Shown: positions 24,049 through 36,700 of the stretch, one piece after another
Layout of the letters: every line of letters begins with the position of its first letter
How positions within the stretch are numbered: position 1 is the first letter of the stretch
Assembly: GCA_911728435.2 (NCBI GenBank)
Contig: OU452208.1
Span: 3,286,001 to 3,350,000 of the forward strand
Direction of reading: 5' to 3'
DNA length: 64,000 bases
Source: Apoderus coryli
Taxonomy: Eukaryota; Arthropoda; Insecta; Coleoptera; Attelabidae
Program-made: the position numbers and the translations under genes
The notes under the pieces: generated by a model
Databases searched by the model: none
Told to the model about the DNA's origin: nothing
Seen by the model: only the letters and a program-made list of their open reading frames with translations

Positions 24049-24602
24049 AGGCGAATGAAGCGATTATGGCTTATAGTTTCATTGTTAGAAATTGCACAGG
24101 CTTTGAAAATATTAACGCATTGAAAACATTATATTTCTCTTACATTCGTTCGAAACTAGAGTATTGTTCAATCATCTGGTATCCTATTTAAGAGGTCCAT
24201 AAGTACGCCATTGAAAAAATTCAAAGGAAATTCCTTAAATATCTCATATATAAATCTGATGGCGTTTATCCAGAAAGAGGGGTGGATAGTTCGATGCTCT
24301 GGAATAGATTTAACGTCAGTAGCTTGGAGTTCCGTAGAATCCTTGCTTCTTTCAAATTTTTGTACGGTCTTTTAAATGGTAAAATCGATTGCTCTGAGTT
24401 GCTGGCTGAGATTGATATAAATGTTCCTCGCCTAACGGATTGATGTTTTACTGCAAACGTCCTGTTACTAATCTATACACGAAATCGCCAGTTTTGTGTG
24501 CAATAATTTTAATATGATCTGTAACGATTGCGACATATTTGATTGTTCGGTGCACGACTTAATGGAAACTGCTCATAGTTTTTTTTGGGTGTGATGTAAT
24601 GT

Positions 24603-25864
24603 TTATTTATTTATTTATTTAAGATACACTGCCCAGACAGATAAATAATCCAATTAAAGGGCAGGAAAAATTACAGTAAATTCTTAATATCTAACACTAA
24701 ATTTATATTCTAAGAAATATATTTTTTATACAACACAAAGTTGAATTAAAAATATAAATTTGCTCGGACACAGAGTTACAAGTATGGCACATAAAATATA
24801 AAGGGGAACGCAACAACAAATTAGTACGCGGGGCCGGAAAGTAAAATACAATTCCGTTATTACGTGTACGTAGATTTGGGAAACAAAAGAGAATCTGGCT
24901 TAAAAACTCTGGACAGTCAAGAAGTCCATTAATAATCTTAAAGAGCAATACTAGAGCGGCATATTCTCTCCGAGTATTTAATGATACTAGATTAAAACGG
25001 TTTAACAGAATATCATGAGGAAACCCAATGGATGGATAAACCCCATCAACCCGAAACCACAGCAACTTGGCAAAACGACGCTGGATGCGTTCAATATTAT
25101 TCATATGTATGGCATACATAGGATTCCATACTACAGATGTATATTCCAGTTTAGATCTGACAAATGCGTTGAAAAAAACAATGAGAGTTTGAGGTGTCAC
25201 AAACTCTTTCGAATTGCGCACAATAAAACCCAGAGATCTATAGGATGCTGAAACTATATTATTGTAATGATTAGTAAATCTCAGTTTACCATCAAACCAA
25301 ACACCTAAATCTTTAAACTCATCACAAGTTGTTAATGGACTATTATTTATACAATATGAAAATTTGACAGGGTTTATTTTCCGTGTATAGGAAACACTAA
25401 AACATTTATCAATATTCAGATAAAGATTATTACGCACACACCACTCATATACAACATTTAAATCGTCCTGAAGATGAGAACAATCTTCAGTACTATTAAT
25501 GACAGAATATATTTTGAAGTCGTCAGCATATAATAACGAACTATTTGTCAAGCCACTAGAAATATCATCGATAAAACACAGGAACAACAATGGTCCAAGG
25601 ACAGAGCCCTGGGGAACACCAGATGACACTTTAAAATTTGCAGAACGAAATCCTCGACTTTCCACATACTGAAATCTATCCTTCAGATACTACTTCAAAA
25701 GCAGCAGTAAATTATAACGACACAGTTTACGCAGTAGAATACCATGATCAAGTCTATCAAAGGCTTTAGAAAAATCAGTGTATATTACATCTACCTGACC
25801 CTCGTTATCAAGTCGCTCAGTTAAAAACTGTGTTAAAACCAATAAATGAGTTGACGTAGAACGA
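24603..25864 (-). mobile_element. LINE with (AAAT)n tail inserted in minus orientation
   Basis: A sister copy of the LINE at 12829-14577. On the minus strand it reads from RSTSTHLLVLTQFL (about 25864) to the C-terminus, stop at 24703-24705, and a tail of (AAAT)n that appears as TTTATTTATTTATTTA at 24603-24620. AATGTT at about 24597-24602 and again at about 25864-25869 may be a 6-bp target duplication. It is 5'-truncated, with a premature stop near 25690. Confidence 0.8.
24703..25665 (-). CDS. LINE ORF2 C-terminal half (RT palm to C-terminus)
   Basis: A 320-residue open frame of the inserted LINE. It begins after the first catalytic Asp box, reading SSGVPQGSVLGPLLFLCFIDDI, YADDFKIYSV, then the thumb and C-terminal region with DLGVWFDGKLR, RSKLEYTSVVWNPMY, IQRRFAKLLWFRVDG, and a cysteine-containing end (MCHTCNSVSEQ). 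The stretch upstream (25690-25864) is in the same element but is cut by a TAG and a small deletion. It retains the C-terminus missing from the 13-14 kb copy. Confidence 0.8.
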   Translation of the reverse strand: MESRGFRSANFKVSSGVPQGSVLGPLLFLCFIDDISSGLTNSSLLYADDFKIYSVINSTEDCSHLQDDLNVVYEWCVRNNLYLNIDKCFSVSYTRKINPVKFSYCINNSPLTTCDEFKDLGVWFDGKLRFTNHYNNIVSASYRSLGFIVRNSKEFVTPQTLIVFFNAFVRSKLEYTSVVWNPMYAIHMNNIERIQRRFAKLLWFRVDGVYPSIGFPHDILLNRFNLVSLNTRREYAALVLLFKIINGLLDCPEFLSQILFCFPNLRTRNNGIVFYFPAPRTNLLLRSPLYFMCHTCNSVSEQIYIFNSTLCCIKNIFLRI

Positions 25865-26115
25865 ATGTTAATGTAATAGTAATATAATGTAATGAAAGTA
25901 AATGTCTACATCTGAATTTAATGTGTTATTTTGTTCAATATTATTTCGTTTAGTTTCTTGATTGTGATTGATTTTAGTTTGTTTGATTTGGATGTACTTA
26001 ATTTGCTGTAATTTGATTTATTATCTTTATTATTGTTTATTATTTATAATGTTGTATTATATGTTGCTCTGTAAAGGGATTTATTCTGTTGGGCAATAAA
26101 CGCTTATTTATTTAT

Positions 26116-26782
26116 GAAATTTGAGCCTGGAGGTCGCATGTCACTTTTTCGGTATCTGTGAGAGAAGCATGAGTTCCCATAAGAAATCGTCCACTTTGGG
26201 CCACCCTCTACACCATTCTCAATGAACTTACGCTTGAAAAACTATGGTATTTGGTTTTCTAATTACCCACCTTTTGAACACATACGTTTTACTTCCATAT
26301 AACTTTAATAAATTCTCTTTAATATGTAAATATATTTATTATTATATCACCACCTGCTTCTATAACTTATTATCTTGTAAATTGTAAACCAACGGACAAA
26401 AAATAAATGAGACAACGTATACTATTATACTCTGTCAAAAGGAAGTACTATGAATTTTTACATATTAATAATTGGTGGAACGTATACTTCCTATAATGAC
26501 AGGAATTTTACATTAAGTTTTAAAAAAATAATAATAAATAACGCAGTTATGCGGGTTATTTCTGGGGAGTATTTAATTTTTTTTAAAGTGGTTATGACAC
26601 ATTTGCCAGTATTATTATTAATTAAATGATTAACTTTCATCAAATTGCAGTTATAAGCGTTATCTTTCTGGTTCTGCATCTACAGGGTGGACTGTTATCA
26701 ATAGAGAAATGTCCGCGTTGGCACGTTTCTAGAGTTTTCATGAATTGTTTCAGTATAATACGAATGAACGACTATTAGATTT
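26116..26782. other. Intergenic, no gene recognised
   Basis: AT-rich. CTACAGGGTGGACTG occurs near 26682, another of the shared terminal motifs. No coding domain. Confidence 0.4.
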
Positions 26783-28113
26783 GGTCCTATCAGTGTTGTT
26801 GCTGGCAAAAATTTTTTAGTAATAGAAAATGGTGTGTAATTGTAATAAACGTAATAGATTTACGTTTAAAAAGTAATAGAAATGTAACAAATAGAAATAC
26901 ATTGTAGGTTTGTTTTCACAAGCGTCAGAATCCGTCAAGTTCTGCGCAAACCAATTAAACCGCACGTCAACAATGTTATGCTCAGAATCCAGATTTGTTT
27001 GTCATAACAATCTTATATTAATAATATCCAGAGATAGTTCATATCTCTGATAAATAGCTGCTTTAGTTCGCTAGTTTTCTTGATCCGGATTTATTATTCA
27101 GGATTTGTTGGATTCTGAATCGTGATTCTTTTCATTGCTATAGATAAGAAAAGAAAGAACGCTCGATAAGTTTAACCTAAAAGTTCGAGTCTAAAGGGGC
27201 ATAACCTCTTTAGACTAGAACTTTTCTTTTTTCTATAACGTGTTTGTTTATAAATATGAAATATGACATTTTAGAAACCTTCAGAGGTTAGAATTTTTGT
27301 GTTCGAATGAAACGAATCATATGTTTTAAATTCCGGAGAGGCAAGGGGATTACGGATCCGGATTGCGATGGGCGCTAAAGTGGGGATGAATGAGAAAATG
27401 CGTTTTTAGCGAAAGAACATGATCAGTTAATCCAAACACAAAACATACCCTTTAATCCAAACGCGTTTGGATCCTGAAATCAGTAGCGAAAGAAAGCACC
27501 TATTATCGTAAACCTGTCACAGATATTTCCCTAGAAAAGAAAGAAAGATATATGACAAAAGGAAAACAAGAGAAAAGCCAAACATTTAGATCACAGTTCT
27601 AACCGTATTAAACTTTGTTTAGATGTAGGATCTAGGGCACATGACATAAATACAAACGACGATGTTTTATTTTATTGGTATCGACTTTTTTTAAAAATGA
27701 CTAAAATTTGGTATGCAGCTCTCTGTTTTCTGATCACAAACCTAAAAAATAAAACGACAGTTTTTTTGATCTCTTGCGCTTGCGCCTCTCTAATAGCTAT
27801 GTCCGTCAAAGATTAAAGCACTACAGAGCATATTATAGGAAGCCATATTGAAGCTAACTGATTTGCAATATCTAATATTCTAATATCTTATAAAGACAAT
27901 GATATTTAGTAGGAAAATGTATGAAGTTTTTGATTTTGACAAGTAATTTTTTTTCAAATTTCAATTGAATTTGAAAGTAATAAAAAAGTAATAGAATCCA
28001 TAAAAAGTAATAGATTCTATCAAATTAGACAAATGTCGTAATAAAGTAATAGACGATAGAAAAAGTAATAGATTTGTTACAATTGTAATAGCAATAACAA
28101 CACTGGGTCCTAT
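26783..28113. mobile_element. Nonautonomous hAT element with 8-bp target duplication
   Basis: The element spans 26791-28105 and is flanked by perfect GGTCCTAT copies at 26783-26790 and 28106-28113, the 8-bp duplication expected for hAT. Ends are CAGTGTTGTTG on the left and CAACACTG on the right. Both subterminal regions are dense in GTAATAG motifs (about 26810-26900 and 27975-28095), probable transposase-binding sites. No transposase is encoded. A 48-bp hairpin lies at about 27179-27226. Confidence 0.92.
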
Positions 28114-28219
28114 CAAATGTGATTTGTACAGTGGAGCGCTAGTTACGGAAGAACCCAAGTCGTATTAGTTTTTCATTTCATTTTATACAATGCAATTGAA
28201 CTCTACTTAAGAAAATTTC

Positions 28220-30183
28220 AAATAGAAGATTTCCGCGATGGTTCAGCCCATATTTGAAAAGTTGTGTATTCCATAAAAAGTATGCACACAAATTGTATAA
28301 AAGTTCTGGATCACAGCACCATTACCACGAATTTGTTAGGTTACGTACATTATGTAAAACCCTATCGCGAGAATGCTATACAAACTTTATTATTTCTGTT
28401 GAAGACCAGATTCACGGTGATATAAGATCTTTTTGGTCTTTTGTGAACTCCACGCGTAGAAATATCGACTTACCTTACCTTACCGCAGATAGAGCTACTT
28501 TCGGACAGTCCGCTGCTGATCTCTTTGCTACGCATTTCTCTTCGGTTCATACAGCTAATGAGGTCAATGTTGCTGAGCGTCTTAGTGTTAATGATATTAA
28601 CTATAACTGTCTAGAGATTTCAATATCGGAGATATGCCAGCAACTCTCTACTCTGGACGCGAATAAGGGCCCTGGGCCAGATGGGTTACCTCCGAAATTA
28701 TTAAAGCATTTCAGTTTTGTTCTGGCAAGACCTTTGCATGCTATTTTTAACATGTCGTTAAACACTGGTTGTTTTCCTAAGATCTGGAAGTCCAGCTTCA
28801 TTACCCCTATACACAAGTCTGGAGACAGGCATAATATTAAGAATTATAGACCTATCAGTATAATCAGCATTATTCCCAAGGTATTCGAGAAACTTATAAT
28901 AAATTATCTTCAACCTCTCCTAGGCGGTGCTATCATTGATCAGCAGTACGGATTTTTGCCACGAAAGTCAGCTGAGCTAAATCTGGTAAAATACACCAAC
29001 TTTATTATTGATGCTCTAGAGAGTGGATCGGAGGTACATTCAGTGTATACCGATTTCTCCAAAGCCTTCGATCGTGTAAATCATAAAATCTTATTGATAA
29101 AGTTGGCTGAGGTTGGCATCGGCGGACGCATGCTCGAATGGATGAGTAGCTACCTTGATAACAGAATTCAATACCTTAAGGTCAAGGGCTTTGTTTCTAC
29201 TGAGATAAAAGTATCATCTGGCGTCCCCCAAGGACCACACTTGGGACCACTGTTTTTTAATATTTTCGTTAATGACATCGCCAGATGTTTTACTTCGAGC
29301 GATTTTCTTTTGTTCGCTGATGACCTCAAACTATTTACGATAGTCAACAAAACTGAAGATTGCGAGAGGTTGCAGTCTGACCTCGGGGCTCTTCACGAGT
29401 GGTGTGTTGGGAATGATATGCATCTGAATGTTGATAAGTGTTGTTTTATGTCCTTTTCGAGATCAAGACGGACCACGCTTTTCGATTACTCACTGAACCA
29501 GACTTCCCTTAAATTGGTTACTACAGTTAAGGATCTTGGAGTCATGCTTGATAGTGGTTTGACCTTTGTTCCACATATAACTTCAATGGTCTCAAGGTCT
29601 TTGAAGGTTCTTGGCTTCATTAAACGTTGCTCACGGGAGTTCACACATGTCGATTCTCTGAGGCTTCTTTACACAAGTTTGGTCAGACCGTGCCTTGACA
29701 CGCTGGCTGATCGACGACAGAGACATGATTTGATTTTATTGTATGACCTTATAAATGGAAGGTTGAATTGTCCCGATCTTTTGGGCAAGATTGGAATTCA
29801 TGTTCCATATCGTGCAACGCGTACGAGGAGTATGTTTCACCAGACACATTCCAGAACAAATTATGGTTGCAATTCATTTTTGGCGCGCTCAATGCGTCTC
29901 GCCAATGACAGTGAAGAGACTCTGGATTTTTTTGTCCCGAGAAATACCTTTTTGGGTTCAGTAGGGCACCTCTTTGATAATTGATACGTTGTGTTGTACC
30001 ATATTGCTTTATAATAGTGAAGTATTGATCGTGTAGCTTATTATTATCCATTTCATTTGTGATTGATTTTTATTTGACATTTTTCGATTGTCTAATTCTT
30101 TTGAAGTGTTTTATTGTAGAACTATTTATATGTATTGTAATTTTGTATAAAATGGGCGTTTGCCCGTAAATAAATAAATAAAT
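28220..30183 (+). mobile_element. LINE, 5'-truncated, with (AAAT)n tail
   Basis: Coding starts in the EN-RT linker (about 28227, RRFPRWFSPYLK). The ORF runs to 29984, followed by a 3' UTR that ends GGGCGTTTGCCC and (AAAT)n at 30168-30183. The element lies left of the last recognisable Rpb5 exon, so it may sit in an Rpb5 intron or downstream of a damaged gene. A second copy of the family is in the STIMATE intron (43808-44824). Confidence 0.85.
28254..29984 (+). CDS. LINE reverse transcriptase, long ORF with in-frame deletion
   Basis: A 576-residue open frame. GPGPDGLPPKLL lies at about residues 139-150, NYRPISII near 197, YTDFSKAFDRVNHK at 265-278 (first catalytic Asp), SSGVPQGPHLGPLFFN at 321-336 and LFADDLKLF at 353-361 (paired Asp). 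All RT core boxes look intact. Compared with the copy at 43808-44824, about 60 residues are missing between LVRPCL and DTLADRRQ, with TTGA at both breakpoints. The endonuclease is missing because of 5' truncation. The ATG used here is arbitrary, since coding extends upstream. Confidence 0.85.
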   Translation: MKSCVFHKKYAHKLYKSSGSQHHYHEFVRLRTLCKTLSRECYTNFIISVEDQIHGDIRSFWSFVNSTRRNIDLPYLTADRATFGQSAADLFATHFSSVHTANEVNVAERLSVNDINYNCLEISISEICQQLSTLDANKGPGPDGLPPKLLKHFSFVLARPLHAIFNMSLNTGCFPKIWKSSFITPIHKSGDRHNIKNYRPISIISIIPKVFEKLIINYLQPLLGGAIIDQQYGFLPRKSAELNLVKYTNFIIDALESGSEVHSVYTDFSKAFDRVNHKILLIKLAEVGIGGRMLEWMSSYLDNRIQYLKVKGFVSTEIKVSSGVPQGPHLGPLFFNIFVNDIARCFTSSDFLLFADDLKLFTIVNKTEDCERLQSDLGALHEWCVGNDMHLNVDKCCFMSFSRSRRTTLFDYSLNQTSLKLVTTVKDLGVMLDSGLTFVPHITSMVSRSLKVLGFIKRCSREFTHVDSLRLLYTSLVRPCLDTLADRRQRHDLILLYDLINGRLNCPDLLGKIGIHVPYRATRTRSMFHQTHSRTNYGCNSFLARSMRLANDSEETLDFFVPRNTFLGSVGHLFDN

Positions 30184-30322
30184 AACCTATTTACCTACTA
30201 GTTAGTTACGCACACCTATTAGATATATGATTTTTTACAACAAACTTGTATTATTCAAATACTTAAATGTATCTGTTACTATTATTTAACGTCAATACAT
30301 TCTTTATTTGAAGGATATACTA

Positions 30323-31089
<767 letters not shown>

Positions 31090-31234
31090 GGTTAATATAG
31101 CAATTGAACTTTAAATCAAATTTAGCTTATAAACTTTTATAATGTAAACATTTTACATTTAACAAAAATGTTTGATAAGATTGCTGTTGGTTATGTCTAT
31201 GCCATAGACTCTTCTTCTCATTCGGGGCTCGGAA

Positions 31235-31251
31235 CTTATGTCAATTGTCAA
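31235..31251. promoter_or_regulatory. TGTCA pair upstream of Rpb5
   Basis: ATGTCAATTGTCAATG lies about 150 bp upstream of the Rpb5 start. Similar TGTCA/TGACA clusters precede RpL12 and STIMATE. A regulatory role is inference only. Confidence 0.25.
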
Positions 31252-31503
31252 TGTAGAATTTTATATGTATAGCAAGTTTCCCTTGTCAAAGATAGTAAAG
31301 AACCAGAGATATATATCTCTGGCAAGAACAAGAGGAATAGATAGTTTAAGTTCCAGTTGGAACTGATGTGAGGAAATTAACTGTATTAGCCTATTAATAG
31401 CGATGGAATAAGTTTATAAATAGTACAAACGATAAAGTGATATGTAAAATAAAACAAAACCACTATTTCCTCCCGCTATCTCTCTCGATGTGTGTGTTTC
31501 CAT

Positions 31504-31561
31504 CATGAGGCGTTATCCTTCTATTTTGATCACATTCAAAATAGAAGGATAACGCCTCATG
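31504..31561. repeat. Perfect 26-bp inverted repeat with 6-bp spacer
   Basis: Arms 31504-31529 and 31536-31561 are exact inverted copies around the spacer TCACAT. No transposon ends or flanking duplication are evident. Confidence 0.9.
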
Positions 31562-31924
31562 TTATTTTTGTTTGATGCGTTTATATATTTTACTATTAAT
31601 AAATAAAATAATATATTGAAACTAAGAAAATTAACCTTCTATAAACTCAGATCAGATGGGTTGATGTGACATGATCATCTACCTCTCACCCATTATATTT
31701 TTTTTAAAAAGGTTTATGATATGTGAGTGAAAATTGCTGATATTTACCCTTGAGGGTCTATAAAGGCATTATCCCTCTACCACTCCGATCAGATTAGATT
31801 TATAAAGAAATTAAGAAAATTGCACTTCAACAAACTCAGATAGCTGCACCTTAGACAAGAAAAGAGAGTGGACCCGTAACTGTGCCGGTCGTTGTGTTAC
31901 CACCTAGCACTTATCCCTTAGATT

Positions 31925-32651
31925 CAGAGGCGTAACATACATAACTTATGTGATATATTTTTGAAATTTTATTTAATTTTGATGATTAATAGTTTTAATA
32001 AAAAAAGATATGTGCATGTTGATGTATTAATAGTAATAATAACAATTCTTTATTTCAAATAAATCTACCTACATATCCACAATCACACGAGCATACAAAT
32101 AAATGAAACGACGTCAAAAAAGAGAAAAACAAAAAAAAATTGATACTCCTAACTACATATCAAAATAATCCGCCAATTGATATGGTTCTAGTTCCACTAG
32201 GAATTTCCTAACTTCATTCTTAAATATCTTCAATCTATTTATTTCTTTGATACTGATTGGTAGTTTGTTCACAAATCTAATTATCATATTATATAATGCT
32301 GATTTTTCGGTTAGAGATAATCTGTGAGTGAGAAGTACTGCAGTAGACACAACACCAATACATACCGTTTTTATTGTCCTTTAAATAGAATGAGTTTTGT
32401 TAATTGATTTCGAGAATGGGATTTAATTTTTGAGACTGTAGTTTTGTTATGAAATATACACGAACATTAAGACATTTAACACAAATAGATTTTATTAAAA
32501 AGTATATTATGTGATTTGCTGGGCTATCTAGTGCATGTTGTTCTAAAGATTGAAATAATTAAAAAGCTAAAGTGACATTATTTTATTCACTTTTAACGCA
32601 ATAATGTGTAAAAAACAAATTTTTTGGAAAAATATAATGTCTACGCCCCTG
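31925..32651. mobile_element. Possible old hAT element containing a LINE fragment
   Basis: The left end CAGAGGCGTAACATA and the right end (complement CAGGGGCGTAGACAT) resemble hAT termini of the CAGGGGCGTA type. The flanking 8 bp do not match, so no target duplication supports the call. A minus-strand LINE 3' fragment (32027-32390) lies inside. Confidence 0.35.
32027..32390 (-). mobile_element. LINE 3' fragment, minus strand
   Basis: A minus-strand frame (32350-32153) encodes MIIRFVNKLPISIKEI....FKNEVRKFLVELEPYQ.ADYF, the typical LINE ORF2 end (FNKLP.SIK....FK....FL). The 3' UTR ends in an AATAAAGAATTGTTATTATTA-type tail at about 32027-32055. Confidence 0.65.
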
Positions 32652-33632
32652 GTAAAGTAAACATCTATAGAGGTTTCTATCAATAAATAATGCTTTATCA
32701 TGTTGATTTTAAATGAATTGTTGTATCAAACAGTTTTAATTAGGTAAACTGAAACCTGTTATACTACATACTAAAAGATAATAGCCTAAAGATTACTTAT
32801 AATTATTAAAAACTAATAAAAACTAGAAGCGACTTGATACATCATTAAACGAAATTCTGGACTCCTTTTGTTCACTGCGACTTGGGCATCCAAAAGCCAC
32901 ACAATGTACCATTTTATTAATATACAAAATACATTTCTATTCCCAATTCTCACAAATAAAATCATCAAAAATGCAAACGTAGTTTTCTGTTTTTCAGCAC
33001 CTATAAAATGGCCGCCGCATTAAAAGCGTAACACTTGCCATACATTCAGATATACGAACGTGCGGTATCCCCTCTCTTTCCTAATCTAAGAGCTGCACTA
33101 TTCACGCGCAATTCTTTTATAAAAGGACCGAAAAACTGTCAAAATTAGCATTCTTTCACTGGCATTTCGAGGTTAAATTTCTCAGTAGACTGTCAAATTT
33201 TGTAAAAGGAACGTGTGTTTAAGACCGTTGAGTGAAAATTTATAATATTCGCTGAACTAAACAGAACAAAGACGTCATAGAGGACTTTTCACATCTTTTG
33301 TGCCTGACAGTGACAATAGAGTAACACAATAGTTTAGTCCAAGACGTCACAGAACTGTTTAGTTATTATTAAAGTGATATAAAAATGTGGCATAAAGTGA
33401 ATGACTTCAATTAATTTAAGTCCTCAGTGAGCGAAATTTCGTTTCACAATTTATAACAAGACTACCAAATAAATTCAATCAAATTACATTTTCAACATAG
33501 CATAACCTGAGGATTGCATATTATGAATATAATCCAAATAGACAACTGTCGTAGCTGTGTATATAATTTGTGACCTTGTCAATGAATGACAAATGACAAG
33601 TGACTTTACATTTGACAGTGTCACATTGACAG
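32652..33632. other. Intergenic region upstream of RpL12
   Basis: AT-rich, no coding. Its right part (33130-33640) is rich in TGTCA/TGACA motifs, densest at about 33565-33632. Confidence 0.4.
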
Positions 33633-33641
33633 CTTCTTTTC
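33633..33641 (+). promoter_or_regulatory. Candidate polypyrimidine (TCT/TOP) initiator of RpL12
   Basis: CTTCTTTTC lies about 120 bp upstream of the RpL12 ATG. Animal ribosomal-protein genes usually start transcription at such a pyrimidine run, so this is a reasonable start-site candidate. It is not proven by the sequence. Confidence 0.35.
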
Positions 33642-33752
33642 AAAAATTCTGTGTTGTAGTCAACACAGGAATTCAGAATTTCTAAAAATCTATAATCATC
33701 GGCTTAATTGCCTTAGTTTTTTAGGATTTGTTGTATTAAGAATTAATCAAAT

Positions 33753-36700
33753 ATGCCACCAAAGTTTGATCCTAACGAAGTTAAATATGGTATGTACTGT
33801 GTTTAGTGTTTTTATTCTATATTGGTGTGATATGTTATGGTCGTATACATAACAAACCTGTCTTTCAATTTTAGTATATTTAAGATGTGTCGGTGGAGAA
33901 GTCGGTGCAACCTCATCTTTGGCCCCTAAAATTGGTCCTCTAGGTTTGGTAAGTCGTTGACTGTTTAATTTCTAATAAGAAAGTGCATAATGTTTTCATT
34001 TCTTGTAGTCTCCCAAAAAAGTTGGTGACGATATTGCCAAAGGTACTGCTGACTGGAAAGGCCTTAAAATCACTGTGCAATTGAAAATTCAAAATCGTCA
34101 AGCCACAATTTCAGTTGTACCCTCCGCAGCCTCTCTTATCATTAAGGCACTCAAAGAACCGCCAAGAGATAGGAAAAAACAAAAGAACAGTAAGTCATCC
34201 TGATTTTATGCATTAATGTAGGGATTATGGGTCCATACTAATGAGATTTTAAGGCTTGCGAAGGGTTTTTGAGCTAGGGACGATGGCGTTTAAAATATTG
34301 AAAGCTATTGAATTAAAGAAATTAGGTATAGGTATGCCACTAAATAATATGAAGGCATAGATAGATAGATAATACTTTATTAGCTCAAAAACAAAAAAAT
34401 TGAAATTACAACTGTAACAATAAAAAAATAAAATACAACGTAATATAATTACAGACGCTCATGGGTGTAGAGCTTATCCTAGTACAAAAGAAAACTAAAC
34501 CTTAAAATCTAAAATGTATTCCGGATACATAAACTTTAAATCAAATCAAATTACAATAGGTAATTACTTATAGGCCAACACCACAGTCATTATAAAACTC
34601 CTTCCTTCCTTATCTACTTTTAAAAATAAATACTTTTGTTTTAATATTACTGAATCACGTTTTTGTTTATTGTTAAATATACTTATACTACCTAATTAGG
34701 TAATGCCTAGGTATAAGAGTTTGTATTCCTGAATTACACGTTTGCAGTAATACCTATATTTTGAGTTGAGGTTAGTGGTGAATTAACGTCTCTATCTGAG
34801 AAATATTTGTATATTAGTTTTCTAATTTTGTAGTTAGATCTGAAGTTATACCGGCACAAACTTAATTCTTTAAATCATTATTATTATCAATTGTCCGCAA
34901 TAAAAAAGGCTGACAATATTAAGATGTATGTTACATAATAACTTTTTTAAGCGACTGTAATAAATATTGATTATTTATGGACTTATTAGCGAATGCAAAG
35001 TAATTATTGTTTGGGGAGAATTTACTTTACGACAATTGTTACTAGCCAAAGCAAAGTTACGACACGGTCAACATGATCAACCTCACAGCATTGGTGCAGA
35101 AATAACAATTTGTTTTATATAAAATAGAAATTATCCTTAATATAGCAAAATACTCGGGAAAATACATTTCACAGCTGTCTTTTGGACATTTATTATTATT
35201 ATACCCGTTTGACCATTAAATACTTTTTTTTTGCACATTCCTTGTATTTCGTTAGTTCTTAACTCTATAAAGGACTACCCTTGTAGATTAATATAGTGTC
35301 AAATAGGTCAATACACCAAATATCAATATCATTTGACGGTTTTTAGATTGTGACCTCTCTTTTAAACCATTAGGGACGCGTATGTGTTTTTTTACCCTTT
35401 TTAAACATCTTACCTACGTGGGAATACAAAATGACATGACATATTTAAAAATTGTTTATTTACGTCTAAAATGGCTCAGAACCTGTATTTGGGAGGTAGA
35501 TAAAACAATATATGAAATTCTTAATTTTTTAACGTTGTTCCTCATTTACCCATTCCCGAATTTTTCTAAAAAACTTCTTTCACCTTCAAATCAAGATGGT
35601 GGTTTAGATAAAAAGCCAAATTTTATTTACTTTCAAAGTGTCAATTATGAAGAATATTGTGAGATATTATTTTAAACAGCGTCCCTGCTTCGAAAATAAA
35701 TTTTGTACTATTTTACGTTGTTCTCGCTATTATATATCAGGTGTCCCACGGGGAATGGAACAATCTGAAAATCTGGTGTAGTACTTAGGTAATGTTTCCA
35801 AGAATCTAGTACTTCCGGTGTCAACTTTATCATTTTAAATACGACCCTATATTTATAAATTATTTTTTTTTTATTCGACTTGTTATACCTATATCCAGCC
35901 GTTTTCGAAATATTTGAAATTTTCTGTCAAAAATAATGACATTTGCAGATTGAAGAATAATTAATATTTTCTATTATATAGTATAAGTTTTAATAATTTA
36001 ATTTGTTAGGATATTCTAGCGGTTATAGACCTACCTTACGCGTTTATGTTTATTTTTGTTATAAATATTAATACAGGGTATTTGAAAAAAGGGTATAAAA
36101 TTTAATTGAAAAAGTGTCAAAATTAATAATAAATGGCAATCCCCAATTTTTATATTTTTTTGAATCAAACGTATGGCAAGTTTATGAAAGGATGTCTATT
36201 CCAGAAATTTATAGTTTTCTAAATATTCACAATTTTACATTTTTCTATTATAATAGTGCTATAGGACTTGACTGAAATATAATTGATTTTACTTAGCCAC
36301 GATGGCTTTAGAAAGCAAATAGACACTTGATTTGCTCAAAAATAATAATAAATTATGACAGTTGTAGTTACTAATTAGTAGTATAATAATCATGGCGGGC
36401 GTATACATTATACTAACGAAGACTATCTAAATTTGTTTATTATTTTGTAATACATTTGCTGCCGATACCCAGAAAAAAACACAAACCTAATCTTCTTAAA
36501 CTAATAGTACCTACACAACTTCGAAAGTTTTGAGTCTGCGAAGAATTTGATGATCTAATAACGAGAACGTATGATACAATAATATCTAAGGTTCATAAAA
36601 AAAATTACTTTAACAAATATTCAAAATTATAACCTTGCATTTCTAAACACTTTCCACGTCTTAAAATTAATTGTTCATCTGTTGCCCGCCGCATAGATTG

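Larger units (their letters stand above)
22629..26115 (+). mobile_element. LINE interrupted by a piggyBac element and a second LINE
   Basis: Host LINE coding is seen in three pieces: 22629-22947 (YNGYNAKKYKASSGVPQGSN, then FADNVKLF, where the usual FADD second Asp is N), 24049-24440 (IMAYSFIVRN, RSKLEYCSIIWYPI, IQRKFLKYLIYK), and the 3' UTR to about 24602 and again 25870-26115, ending GGGCAATAAACGCTTATTTATT. The piggyBac element at 22948-24044 splits the coding at a TTAA, and the minus-strand LINE at 24603-25864 splits the 3' UTR. Stops and a deletion show the host LINE was already decaying. Confidence 0.8.

Noticed and set aside
35382..35675. 97-codon frame inside RpL12 intron 3
   Set aside because: No recognised domain and atypical composition; likely chance in AT-rich intron.
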